Source of the DNA: Lysobacteraceae bacterium
Lineage (GTDB): Bacteria > Pseudomonadota > Gammaproteobacteria > Xanthomonadales > Xanthomonadaceae
Assembly: GCA_016789405.1 (NCBI GenBank)
Contig: JAEUPQ010000040.1
Coordinates: forward strand, 214,140-278,139
Length of the DNA: 64,000 nt
Reading direction: 5' to 3'
In this document: positions 18,848 through 29,911 of the stretch, piece after piece
How positions within the stretch are numbered: position 1 is the first letter of the stretch
How the letters are laid out: each line of letters opens with the position of its first letter
Notes under the pieces: generated by a model
Databases searched by the model: none
What the model was told of the DNA's origin: nothing
What the model saw: the letters and a program-made list of their open reading frames with translations, nothing else
Made by a program: the position numbers and the translations under genes

Positions 18848-19576
18848 TCAGCGGCTACCGGCTGATCGAGCGCGAATGCCGGTGCATGCCGGAGGCACCA
18901 GGCGTGCGAGTGCAGCATCCGCCGACCAGTCCGGTCCGTGCAGGCCCAGTCGCTCCGCGACGTCGGCGTAGCGTTTCCGGAAACGCTCGGGATTGCGATC
19001 GAGGTCGTACCAGCTCGGTCCTTTGAGCAACGCGACCAGCGCCAGTGTTTCCTGTGGCTTCAGCTGTACCAGTGGGCGGGCGAAGTAGGCGTGGGCCGCC
19101 TGCTCGATGCCGACACTGCAGCGTCCGTAGAAGCTTTCCGCGAGCAGGGTGTCGGCGATCTGTTCCGTCGTCCATTCGCGGCTGATGCGGATGGCGAGCG
19201 CGGCTTCGACGCCATGGCGGCTGATGTTCCGCATGTGCAGGCGCTGGGGGTAACGCTGCCGTGCCGCGCTCATTAGCAGGCTCCAGCGACGCATGAAGGG
19301 CTCGTCGCGATTGTCGGGATCGATGTGGTACGCGACCCGCGGAATGAACGTCAGCGGATCCAGTCGGGGCACGGTGTCGCCGGGCGCCATGCTGGCTTCG
19401 ACCTGCAGCAATTGCGCGCGCAGCGAGGGCGTCGCTTGCCACCGGGCGGGTTCAAGCCTGTCCGGGAGATGTCGTGCTCCGGCGAGATAGAGCCCCATGC
19501 ACACCAGCGTGTACAAGAGGACCAGGACGAACGGGATGGCCAGCAGCCAGCGGAGCGCGGAGGAGCGGACGGCCAT
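18848..19576 (-). CDS. GT51-like peptidoglycan transglycosylase domain protein, degenerate
   Basis: 242 aa with one N-terminal membrane anchor (residues about 10-31, WLLAIPFVLVLLYTLVCMGL). The downstream half matches the later conserved blocks of GT51 glycosyltransferases: REWTTEQIADTLLAESFYGR, CSVGIEQAAHAYFARPL, ETLALVALLKGPSWYDLDRN and PERFRKRYADV. The catalytic block EDxxFxxHxG expected near the start of the domain cannot be found; the corresponding region reads SRHGVEAALAIRI. It may therefore be catalytically inert or a divergent subfamily. Monocistronic, no murein genes nearby. Confidence 0.7.
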   Translation of the reverse strand: MAVRSSALRWLLAIPFVLVLLYTLVCMGLYLAGARHLPDRLEPARWQATPSLRAQLLQVEASMAPGDTVPRLDPLTFIPRVAYHIDPDNRDEPFMRRWSLLMSAARQRYPQRLHMRNISRHGVEAALAIRISREWTTEQIADTLLAESFYGRCSVGIEQAAHAYFARPLVQLKPQETLALVALLKGPSWYDLDRNPERFRKRYADVAERLGLHGPDWSADAALARLVPPACTGIRARSAGSR

Positions 19577-19682
19577 GTCGTGCCTCGTGCAGTGTCGATC
19601 GCGTGCAGGATTCGCCGCACCGTGATGTTGCGCAAGGCTGCGGCAATGTCACCCCCGTCCCTTGTGCGTCCCGAAGACAGCA

Positions 19683-19707
19683 GAACGGCGCCACGAGGGC
19701 GCCGTTC
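19683..19707 (-). terminator. Terminator-like hairpin after accA
   Basis: Stem GAACGGCGCC / GGCGCCGTTC (10 bp) with loop ACGAG, 24 bp downstream of the accA stop. The minus-strand tail is only weakly T-rich (TGCTGTCTTC), so termination strength is uncertain. Confidence 0.55.
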
Positions 19708-19730
19708 GGAACAGCCGGAAGGATGGCGGA

Positions 19731-20690
19731 TCAGGCCGCTTCGTACGCGCCGTAGCCGCGGAGGCGCTTGTAGCGACGATCGAGCAGGTCTTCCGTCGGC
19801 AACGCTTCCAGTGCGTCCAGCTCATTGAGCAGCACGGCCTTCAGGCGCCGGGCCATCTGCACCGGGTTGCGGTGTGCGCCGCCGATGGGTTCGCGCACGA
19901 TCTTGTCGATCAGGCCCAGGTCCTTGAGGCGCTTGGCGGTGATGGCCATGGCGTCGGCGGCGTCCTGTTTCCGGTCTGCGGTCTTCCACAGGATCGAAGC
20001 GCAGCCTTCCGGCGAGATCACCGAGTAGGTGCTGTATTCGAGCATGAGCGTGCGGTCGCCGACGCCGATGGCCAGCGCGCCACCGGAACCGCCTTCGCCG
20101 ATCACGGTGCACAGGATCGGCACCTTCAGTTCGGCCATTTCGAGCAGATTGCGGGCGATGGCTTCGGACTGGCCGCGCTCTTCGGCATCGATGCCCGGCC
20201 AGGCGCCGGCGGTATCGATGAAGGTCAGGATGGGCAGCCGGAAGCGCTCGGCCATCTTCATCAGGCGCAAGGCCTTGCGGTAGCCCTCGGGCTTGGGCAT
20301 GCCGAAGTTGCGGCGAACCTTGGCCTTGGTGTCGCGGCCCTTTTCGTGGCCGATGACCATCACGCTGCGACCGTTGATGCGCGCCAGGCCGCCGACGATG
20401 GCGTTGTCGTTGGCGAAGGCGCGGTCACCGGCCAGTTCCTGGAACTGGTCGCACATCACGCGCAGGTAGTCGAGCGTGTAGGGCCGCGCCGGGTGGCGCG
20501 CGAGCTGCGACACCTGCCAGGCGCTGAGGTCGCGGAAGATCTGTGCAGTGCGCAGGCGCAGCTTGTCCTCGAGCGCGCGCACTTCGGTATCGATGTTGAC
20601 GCCCGGGCCATTGCTGGCCTGGCGGAGTTCGCGGATCTTGGTTTCCAGGTCGGCGATCGGCTGTTCGAAGTCGAGGTAGTTCGGATTCAT
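19731..20690 (-). CDS. accA: Acetyl-CoA carboxylase carboxyltransferase subunit alpha
   Basis: 319 aa, the E. coli length. Together with AccD it transfers the carboxyl group from biotin to acetyl-CoA, the first step of fatty-acid synthesis, in the cytoplasm. Starts MNPNYLDFEQPIADLETKIR and holds PARPYTLDYLRVMCDQFQEL, FGMPKPEGYRKALRLM, DTAGAWPGIDAEERGQSEAI and IGEGGSGGALAIGVGD, which line the active site. The upstream frame extension is non-homologous. It follows dnaE as in E. coli, with a 135-bp gap. Confidence 0.97.
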   Translation of the reverse strand: MNPNYLDFEQPIADLETKIRELRQASNGPGVNIDTEVRALEDKLRLRTAQIFRDLSAWQVSQLARHPARPYTLDYLRVMCDQFQELAGDRAFANDNAIVGGLARINGRSVMVIGHEKGRDTKAKVRRNFGMPKPEGYRKALRLMKMAERFRLPILTFIDTAGAWPGIDAEERGQSEAIARNLLEMAELKVPILCTVIGEGGSGGALAIGVGDRTLMLEYSTYSVISPEGCASILWKTADRKQDAADAMAITAKRLKDLGLIDKIVREPIGGAHRNPVQMARRLKAVLLNELDALEALPTEDLLDRRYKRLRGYGAYEAA

Positions 20691-20825
20691 GCGCGGGTGG
20701 GGATATGCCGTGACCGTTCGGGCCACAAGTCTAGCCGAGGTGGATGACAAACCGCCGTACCGCCCGGTATGTCCACAGGATTGGGGAGATAGGGGAATCC
20801 GGCCCTTTCGAGCGGCTGATCGACG

Positions 20826-24389
<3,564 letters not shown>

Positions 24390-24505
24390 CGGCGGACCAG
24401 CGGTACCAGCCGTGCAGGTTAGGTCCCGGTCGCCGATCCGGCAAGGCTTGACGGCGGGCCCTTTGTGCCCCGGAATCCACGGCCTTTCCCGCCCTTGCCG
24501 CCGCG

Positions 24506-24940
24506 ATGCCCGTGCTTGCTGGAACCTGCCGTTTCTCGCCCCCGCTCGATCCGCGCGGCGGGCGGGTGCGCCGCGATGGCAGCACCACCGATTGGTGGCT
24601 GATCCTGGCCTGCGATCCTGAATTGGGGCGCTACCTGCGGCATCTGTACCAGCTCGATGCGCGACGGATGCGGCAGCTGAGCGACCCCCTGTGGGGACCG
24701 CACGTCTCGATCGTGCAGAACGAGGTGCCGACGCAGCTGTCAGCCTGGAAGGATCGCGAGGGCGAGTCGATGGCGTTCGAGATCGTCTGGACACCGCAGG
24801 AGATCGGCGACTACGTGTTCTTCCCGGTGCGCTGCGATGCCGCGCTGGAGTATCGCGAGCAGTTGGGCCTGCCGCGCGAGCCGACCTATCCGCTGCACCT
24901 GACCATCGGCAACCTCAAGCCGGCCTCCGGATCGCGATGA
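24506..24940 (+). CDS. 2H phosphoesterase-like protein
   Basis: 144 aa. Two H-x-[ST]-x motifs, GPHVSIVQ (around residue 65) and PLHLTIGN (around 131), spaced as in 2H phosphoesterases (LigT/CPDase group), suggest hydrolysis or ligation of 2',3'-cyclic phosphates. The family assignment rests on these motifs and on length, not on a full match. It lies on the plus strand inside an otherwise minus-strand block, between dnaE and the secreted gene, and its stop codon sits inside a strong hairpin. Confidence 0.6.
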   Translation: MPVLAGTCRFSPPLDPRGGRVRRDGSTTDWWLILACDPELGRYLRHLYQLDARRMRQLSDPLWGPHVSIVQNEVPTQLSAWKDREGESMAFEIVWTPQEIGDYVFFPVRCDAALEYREQLGLPREPTYPLHLTIGNLKPASGSR

Positions 24941-24952
24941 TCCGGAGGCCGG
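24920..24952. terminator. Bidirectional hairpin between convergent genes
   Basis: Perfect 14-bp stem CCGGCCTCCGGATC / GATCCGGAGGCCGG, loop GCGAT, covering the last codons and stop of the 2H gene and lying nine bp from the end of the convergent gene. No T tract on either side, so factor-independent termination is not certain. Confidence 0.45.
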
Positions 24953-24961
24953 TGCCTGTGG

Positions 24962-25327
24962 TTACAGGATGATCGGGCCGCCGCGGCAGGTGGTGCTGCG
25001 CGAGATGCGGGTGGTGCTGCCGGAGGAATTGGTGATCGTCACGGTGACCGTGAAGGGGTGGCCGATGCTGCAATGGCCGTAGAAATCGCTGTGGCCGGTG
25101 TCGTTGAAGATGCTGCCGTTGCCGGACCAGGTGACCGTGGCCGGGCTGTCGGAGCTGTAGTCGACGAAGCAGTAGAAGCGGCCGCCGCCGTTGTCGAGCG
25201 GGCAGGCGAAGGTGGTGATGGTGGGCGCCGCCGCGTGTGCCGGTGCGGGTGCGACCAGCGCTGCGGCGGACAGGCCGGCCATCAGCACGGCGGACAGCAG
25301 GGGCGAGCGGGTGAAGATGTTCTGCAT
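24962..25327 (-). CDS. Small secreted cysteine-containing protein
   Basis: 121 aa, no family recognised. A signal peptide (MQNIFTRSPLLSAVLMAGLS to about residue 33, cleavage after AHA) precedes a small beta-rich mature protein of about 88 residues with four cysteines (FACPL, YCFVD, GHCSIG, TTCRGG), probably two disulfides. VTVTITNSSGSTTRISRSTT suggests an immunoglobulin-like strand pair. Start chosen by GGAG six bases before the ATG; an in-frame ATG twelve bases upstream is possible. Inserted between rnhB and the 2H gene, which breaks the usual rnhB-dnaE order. Confidence 0.65.
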   Translation of the reverse strand: MQNIFTRSPLLSAVLMAGLSAAALVAPAPAHAAAPTITTFACPLDNGGGRFYCFVDYSSDSPATVTWSGNGSIFNDTGHSDFYGHCSIGHPFTVTVTITNSSGSTTRISRSTTCRGGPIIL

Positions 25328-25370
25328 GTTGAACTCCATGTGGTTTCCATTGCGTGTGGGCCTCCTTGCC

Positions 25371-25443
25371 GCCGCAGGGATCCCTGCGGCGCGTCGCAAC
25401 GCGCGACCTTGCATGCCGTTGTGACATGTCGTCGCGACATGTC
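25371..25443. repeat. Cluster of palindromes upstream of the small secreted gene
   Basis: Two separate structures: a perfect 20-bp palindrome GCCGCAGGGATCCCTGCGGC (25371-25390) and a hairpin GACATGTCG-TCG-CGACATGTC (25423-25443). An imperfect direct repeat GCATGCCGTTGTGAC / GCATGCTGTCGTGAC brackets the second one. Together they occupy the 44-116 bp upstream of the gene start, a position fitting operator sites or a structured leader. Confidence 0.6.
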
Positions 25444-25597
25444 CTTGCCGTCGCATGCTGTCGTGACCGGGCGGATGCGGCCCGTCTGCATCCGCGTCGT
25501 CATCGCGTTTCCGCGTTGCGTTGCAGGCATGGTATCGGTGCACCGTCGCAGCGTGCGCGCACGGCGGCGCCATTGGTAGGCGTGATGCCGCCGCCGG

Positions 25598-26269
25598 TCA
25601 GTCGGTGTTGCCGGCGGCGTGCAGGGCCAGCGCCTCGCGGACCGGCGCGTAGCTGCGGCGGTGCGCGCTGCAGGGGCCATGCGCCTTGAGTGCATCCAGG
25701 TGCACCGGGCTCGGATAGCCCTTGTGCCTGTCGAAGCCGTATTGCGGCCAATGTGCATGGAGTTCGAGCATGCGCCGGTCGCGCGCGACCTTCGCGAGGA
25801 TCGAAGCGGCCATGATCGCCGGTTCGATCGCATCGCCACCGACCAGTGCCTCGGCGGGGCAGGGCAGCGACTTCGGGAGCCGGTTGCCGTCGATCCGCGC
25901 GAACGTCGCGGCGGGTGCGAGGCCTTCGAGCGCGCGACGCATGCCGGTCAACGTGGCCTGCAGGATGTTGAGCCGGTCGATTTCGTCGGCTTCGACGAAT
26001 TCGATGCGCCATGCCAGGGCGCGTTCGACGATCAAAGGGTAAAGCGCTTCGCGCCGCGCTTCGCTGAGTTTCTTGGAGTCGTTCAGACCTTCGATCGGGC
26101 GCCGGGGATCGAGGATCACCGCGGCGACCGACACCGGCCCGGCCAGCGGTCCGCGCCCTGCTTCGTCGACGCCGGCGATGAGGTGTCTCGTCGAGTCGTC
26201 AGTGGCGCCGTGCATGGCGGCATCGAACAGGCCCGCGCCTGTCGCGGTGCTGGTACGGCGTCGCGCCAT
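25598..26269 (-). CDS. rnhB: Ribonuclease HII
   Basis: Removes RNA (single ribonucleotides and primers) from DNA-RNA hybrids in the cytoplasm. 223 aa; the catalytic D-E pair is in IAGVDEAGRGPLAGPV (Asp35, Glu36) and later acidic residues lie in ARIDGNRLP and AASILAKVARDRRM; GFDRHKGYPSPVH is the conserved C-terminal block. The start chosen gives a 28-residue N-terminal extension; a later ATG (MHGATDD) would give the usual length. One bp separates it from the lpxB stop, so it belongs to the lpx operon. Confidence 0.95.
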   Translation of the reverse strand: MARRRTSTATGAGLFDAAMHGATDDSTRHLIAGVDEAGRGPLAGPVSVAAVILDPRRPIEGLNDSKKLSEARREALYPLIVERALAWRIEFVEADEIDRLNILQATLTGMRRALEGLAPAATFARIDGNRLPKSLPCPAEALVGGDAIEPAIMAASILAKVARDRRMLELHAHWPQYGFDRHKGYPSPVHLDALKAHGPCSAHRRSYAPVREALALHAAGNTD

Positions 26270-26270
26270 C

Positions 26271-27485
26271 TCAGACCGCCCGGACGTAGCCCAGGTCCCG
26301 TCGGGCCACACCCAGCAGTTCGGCCACCGCATCCGCCGCGCGTGCCGAGGCATCGCGGCGCAGTTGTGCATGGATGTCCGCGAACCGCGGCAGCAGTGCG
26401 TCCACTGCCGCGGGCTGGCCCAGCCAGCGCAGGCAGGCGGCGGCGAGCTTTTCCGGCGTGCAATCGTCCTGCAGCAGCTCGGGCACCAGCGGCGCGTCGG
26501 CCAGCACGTTCGGCAGGCTGACGTAGCGGGTCTTGAGCAACTTGAAGAAGGTGACGATGCGATAGGTGGTGGGTGAAATGCGGTGGCCCACGACCATCGG
26601 CCGCTTGCACAGCATGCCTTCCAGCGCGGCGGTGCCGGAGGCCAGCAGCACGGTATCGCTGGCGATCATCGCGCGCTGCGCGTCGCCGTCGAGGACGCGC
26701 ACGCGCGCGGCCAGATCCGGCTGCGAGGCCAGTTGGGCCCGGATCGCCGCGTCGCATTCGAGGTTCGCGGCCGGCAGCAGGATCTGCAATCCCGGAATGG
26801 ACTGCGCGATCAGTCCGCCGGCCTGCAGGAACAGCGGCAGCATCTTTTCGATCTCGCCCAGACGGCTGCCCGGCAGCATCGCCAGCACCGGCGCAGCGTC
26901 GGGGATCACCAGCGCATGCCGCGCCGCGAGGCGATCGGGCTGCATCGGAATCGCATCCGCCAGTGGGTGGCCGACGAAGCGCGCGTCGACGCCGTGCCGT
27001 GCATAGATCGGCGGCTCCATCGGGAACAGGCAGAGCACGCGATCCGCGCTGCGGCCGATCTTCGCGGCGCGACCTTCACGCCAGGCCCAGACCGACGGAC
27101 TGACGTAATGCACCGTGCGCACGCCACGTTGCTTGAGCCACTGCTCCACGCCGAGGTTGAAGTCGGGCGCATCGATGCCGATGAAGACATCCGGTTGCCA
27201 TGCCAGCAGGCGCTTGCGCAGCCCGGCACGCAGTTTCAGCAGTCGCGGCAGGTGCCTGAGTACTTCGGTGAGTCCCATCACCGCGAGTTCCTGGCTGTCG
27301 TGCCATGCGTCCAGGCCGGCGGCTCGCATCGCGGGGCCGCCGATGCCGGCGAATTCGGCCTCGGGGAATCGCAGGCGCAACTCGGCGACCAGGCCGGCGC
27401 CGAGCACGTCGCCCGAGGCTTCACCCGCGACCAGCGCGATGCGGAGGGGGCGTTGCGTCGGATTTCGGGAGTCGTGGATGTTCAC
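26271..27485 (-). CDS. lpxB: Lipid-A-disaccharide synthase
   Basis: GT19 glycosyltransferase that joins UDP-diacyl-GlcN and lipid X to lipid A disaccharide at the inner membrane. 404 aa. IALVAGEASGDVLGAGLV, FIGIDAPDFNLGVE, YVSPSVWAWREGRAAKI, FVGHPLAD and LASGTAALEG are the family motifs in order. No ATG is available near the N-terminus, so a GTG start (VNIHDSRNP) is required. It lies 100 bp downstream of lpxA and directly upstream of rnhB. Confidence 0.95.
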   Translation of the reverse strand: MNIHDSRNPTQRPLRIALVAGEASGDVLGAGLVAELRLRFPEAEFAGIGGPAMRAAGLDAWHDSQELAVMGLTEVLRHLPRLLKLRAGLRKRLLAWQPDVFIGIDAPDFNLGVEQWLKQRGVRTVHYVSPSVWAWREGRAAKIGRSADRVLCLFPMEPPIYARHGVDARFVGHPLADAIPMQPDRLAARHALVIPDAAPVLAMLPGSRLGEIEKMLPLFLQAGGLIAQSIPGLQILLPAANLECDAAIRAQLASQPDLAARVRVLDGDAQRAMIASDTVLLASGTAALEGMLCKRPMVVGHRISPTTYRIVTFFKLLKTRYVSLPNVLADAPLVPELLQDDCTPEKLAAACLRWLGQPAAVDALLPRFADIHAQLRRDASARAADAVAELLGVARRDLGYVRAV

Positions 27486-27585
27486 GGCGGCATGGGCATG
27501 TGGACGGCGCCATTGTGCGCCTGCGGTGCGGGATTCTCCATCGCGCGCCCGCCACGCCCGCAGATGCGGGCATCGGGGCCGGTGG

Positions 27586-28377
27586 TCAGCGCAGCAGCGG
27601 TCGTTCGCTGCGTTCGATGAAATCCAGGAAGGCACGCACGTCGTCGCTGCCCTGTGCCAGTTCGGCAAGCTGTGCCTTGGCATCGACCAGGTTGGCGCCC
27701 GACACGTACAGGGCGCGATAGGCGCGCTTGATCGCGGCGACACGCTCGCTGTCGAAGCCGCGGCGCTTCAGGCCTTCGCTGTTGATGCCGCGCGGGCGGC
27801 CGTAGTCTTCCTGCGCCACCATGAGGTAGGGCGGCACGTCGCCGTTGACGAACGCGCCCATGCCGATGAACGCATGCGCGCCGATGCGGCAGAACTGGTG
27901 CACGCCCGCGAAGCCGCTGAGGATGACGTGGTTGCCGACCTCGACGTGGCCGGCGAGGGTGGCGTTGTTCGAGAACACGCAGTCATCGCCGACCACGCAG
28001 TCGTGGGCGACGTGAACATAGGCCAGGAACCAGTTGCGGTGGCCGATGCGGGTGATGCCGCCGCCGCTGCCGGTGCCGCGATTGATCGTGACGAACTCGC
28101 GGATCATGTTGCCGTCGCCGATCACCAGTTCGGTGCGCTCGCCGGCGAACTTCTTGTCCTGCGGATCGCCGCCGATCGCGGCGTGGCCATGGATGCGGTT
28201 GTCGCGTCCGATGCGGGTCGGGCCGTGGATGCTGCAATGCGGCCCGACATGCGTGCCATCGCCGATTTCTACATCCGCGCCGATGACCGTGAACGGGCCG
28301 ATCTGCACGCCCGTACCGATCTTCGCGTCCGGATGGACGCTGGCCAGCGGGCTGATTGCGGCATCGGCCATGGACAT
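27586..28377 (-). CDS. lpxA: UDP-N-acetylglucosamine acyltransferase LpxA
   Basis: Catalyses the first step of lipid A synthesis, transferring a hydroxyacyl chain from ACP to UDP-GlcNAc. 263 aa with hexapeptide (left-handed beta-helix) repeats from residue about 10 to 190 (for example IGTGVQIGPFTVIGADVEIG). Catalytic His125 is in AYVHVAHDC. The C-terminal helical domain starts QEDYGRPRGINSEGLKRRG. Two bp after fabZ; a second ATG two codons later could also serve as start. Confidence 0.97.
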   Translation of the reverse strand: MSMADAAISPLASVHPDAKIGTGVQIGPFTVIGADVEIGDGTHVGPHCSIHGPTRIGRDNRIHGHAAIGGDPQDKKFAGERTELVIGDGNMIREFVTINRGTGSGGGITRIGHRNWFLAYVHVAHDCVVGDDCVFSNNATLAGHVEVGNHVILSGFAGVHQFCRIGAHAFIGMGAFVNGDVPPYLMVAQEDYGRPRGINSEGLKRRGFDSERVAAIKRAYRALYVSGANLVDAKAQLAELAQGSDDVRAFLDFIERSERPLLR

Positions 28378-28379
28378 GC

Positions 28380-28862
28380 TCAGTTCTGTCCTTCCGCGCA
28401 AAGAATTTCCGCGCGCGCTGCTTCCTTGCCGTCGACGCTGGCGACGCCTTCGTACAGCGCCATGTTGCGGATGCGTCGCTTGAGCGTGACGTGCAGGTCC
28501 ACGCGGTCGCCGGGCACGATCATGCGGCTGAAGCGCGCGTTGTCGACCTTGACCAGGTAGAACAGCTTGTCTTCGATGACGCCGTTGCCCTGCTTGCGGT
28601 TGGTCAGCTGGTAGAGCACGCCACCGGCCTGCGCCAGGGCTTCGATCACCAGCACGCCCGGCATCACCGGCTGCCCGGGGAAATGGCCCTGGAAGAATTC
28701 CTCGTTCGCGGTGACGTTCTTGTAGGCGTGGATGCTAGCGCCCGGTTCGAACGCGACCACGCGATCGACCAGCAGGAAGGGATAGCGATGCGGCAGCAGC
28801 GCGCGGATCTCGTTCACGCCGATCGGCAGCGTGCAGGACGAATCGGTTTCGGTCGACGTCAT
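28380..28862 (-). CDS. fabZ: 3-hydroxyacyl-ACP dehydratase FabZ
   Basis: 160 aa hot-dog-fold dehydratase of fatty-acid elongation. Active-site His60 (NEEFFQGHFPGQPVMPG) and Glu74 (VLVIEALAQAGG) are conserved; the N-terminal LPHRYPFLLVDRV is typical. ATG overlaps the lpxD stop (ATGA). It supplies the hydroxyacyl pool balance between fatty acids and lipid A in this operon. Confidence 0.97.
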   Translation of the reverse strand: MTSTETDSSCTLPIGVNEIRALLPHRYPFLLVDRVVAFEPGASIHAYKNVTANEEFFQGHFPGQPVMPGVLVIEALAQAGGVLYQLTNRKQGNGVIEDKLFYLVKVDNARFSRMIVPGDRVDLHVTLKRRIRNMALYEGVASVDGKEAARAEILCAEGQN

Positions 28863-29878
28863 TGTGGTTCCTTGTGGCGCGCCCCGGCCTGGCGGGCCAG
28901 CGCGTCGAGCTGTTTGAATCGTGCGGCGCTCTTGCGCCAGCTGCGGTTGTCCATCAACGGCGTGCCGGACGAATACTCGCCCGGCTCGCGGATCGAACTG
29001 GTGACCAGGCTCATGGCGGTGACCACGACCCGGTCGCAGACTTCGAGGTGACCAAGGATACCCGCGCCGCCGCCGATCAGGCAGTAGCGGCCGATCGTGG
29101 CGCTGCCTGCAACCGCGGAGCAGCCGGCCATGGCACTGTGCGCGCCGATCCGGACGTTGTGGCCGATCTGGATCTGGTTGTCGAGGCGCACGTCCTCTTC
29201 CAGCACGGTGTCATCCAGCGCGCCCCGGTCGATGGTGGTGCTGGCGCCGATCTCGCAGTCGTCGCCGATGACGACGCCGCCGAGCTGCGGCACCTTCAGC
29301 CAGCGGCCGTGTTCCATCGCCAGCCCGAAACCGTCTGCGCCGAGCACGGCGCCAGGATGGATCAGTACGCGTCGGCCGAGGCGCACGCGGCGCACCAGGG
29401 TCACGTTCGCGACGAGTTCGCAGCCGGCGCCGACCACGCAGTCTTCGCCGACCACGCAGCCCGGTCCGAGCACGGCGCCCGCGTCGACGCGCGAGCGCGG
29501 ACCGATGCTGACGAACGGACCGATGCAGGCATCCGGGGACACCTCGGCCGACGCATCGACGACGGCCATCGCGTGCACGCCGGGAACGCTCGCGGGGCGT
29601 GTGTCGAACAGTGCTGCGATCTTCGCGAACGCGACGTAGGGATCTTTCGCGATCAGCGCGTTGCCGGCGAAGCCTTCGGCATCTTCGGCGCGCATGACCA
29701 CCAGCCCGGCTCCGGTGGTGTCGAGCTGGCTGCGATAGCGTGGATTGGCGAGGAAGGCGAGCTGGTGCGCGCCGGCGCGGGCGAGGGTGGCCACGCCTTC
29801 GATGGGCTGCACGGGATCTCCTCGCAGTTCGAGGTCGAACTGCGAGGCCAGGTCTGCCGAATTGAACATGTTGGGCAC
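28859..29878 (-). CDS. lpxD: UDP-3-O-(3-hydroxyacyl)glucosamine N-acyltransferase LpxD
   Basis: 339 aa. Third enzyme of the lipid A pathway. An N-terminal uridine-binding domain (residues about 1-100, containing LAFLANPRYRSQL) is followed by hexapeptide repeats; catalytic His lies in DNQIQIGHNVRIGAHSAMAG. The C-terminal helix carries RKSAARFKQLDALARQAG. Start at MPNMFNSADL, 33 bp after bamA; no gene fits between bamA and lpxD. Confidence 0.96.
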   Translation of the reverse strand: MPNMFNSADLASQFDLELRGDPVQPIEGVATLARAGAHQLAFLANPRYRSQLDTTGAGLVVMRAEDAEGFAGNALIAKDPYVAFAKIAALFDTRPASVPGVHAMAVVDASAEVSPDACIGPFVSIGPRSRVDAGAVLGPGCVVGEDCVVGAGCELVANVTLVRRVRLGRRVLIHPGAVLGADGFGLAMEHGRWLKVPQLGGVVIGDDCEIGASTTIDRGALDDTVLEEDVRLDNQIQIGHNVRIGAHSAMAGCSAVAGSATIGRYCLIGGGAGILGHLEVCDRVVVTAMSLVTSSIREPGEYSSGTPLMDNRSWRKSAARFKQLDALARQAGARHKEPQ

Positions 29879-29911
29879 GGGACGCTCCGTCCGAGGATCA
29901 GAGCGCCGCGA

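Noticed and set aside
29879..29911. A skp gene between bamA and lpxD
   Set aside because: Only 33 bp are available.
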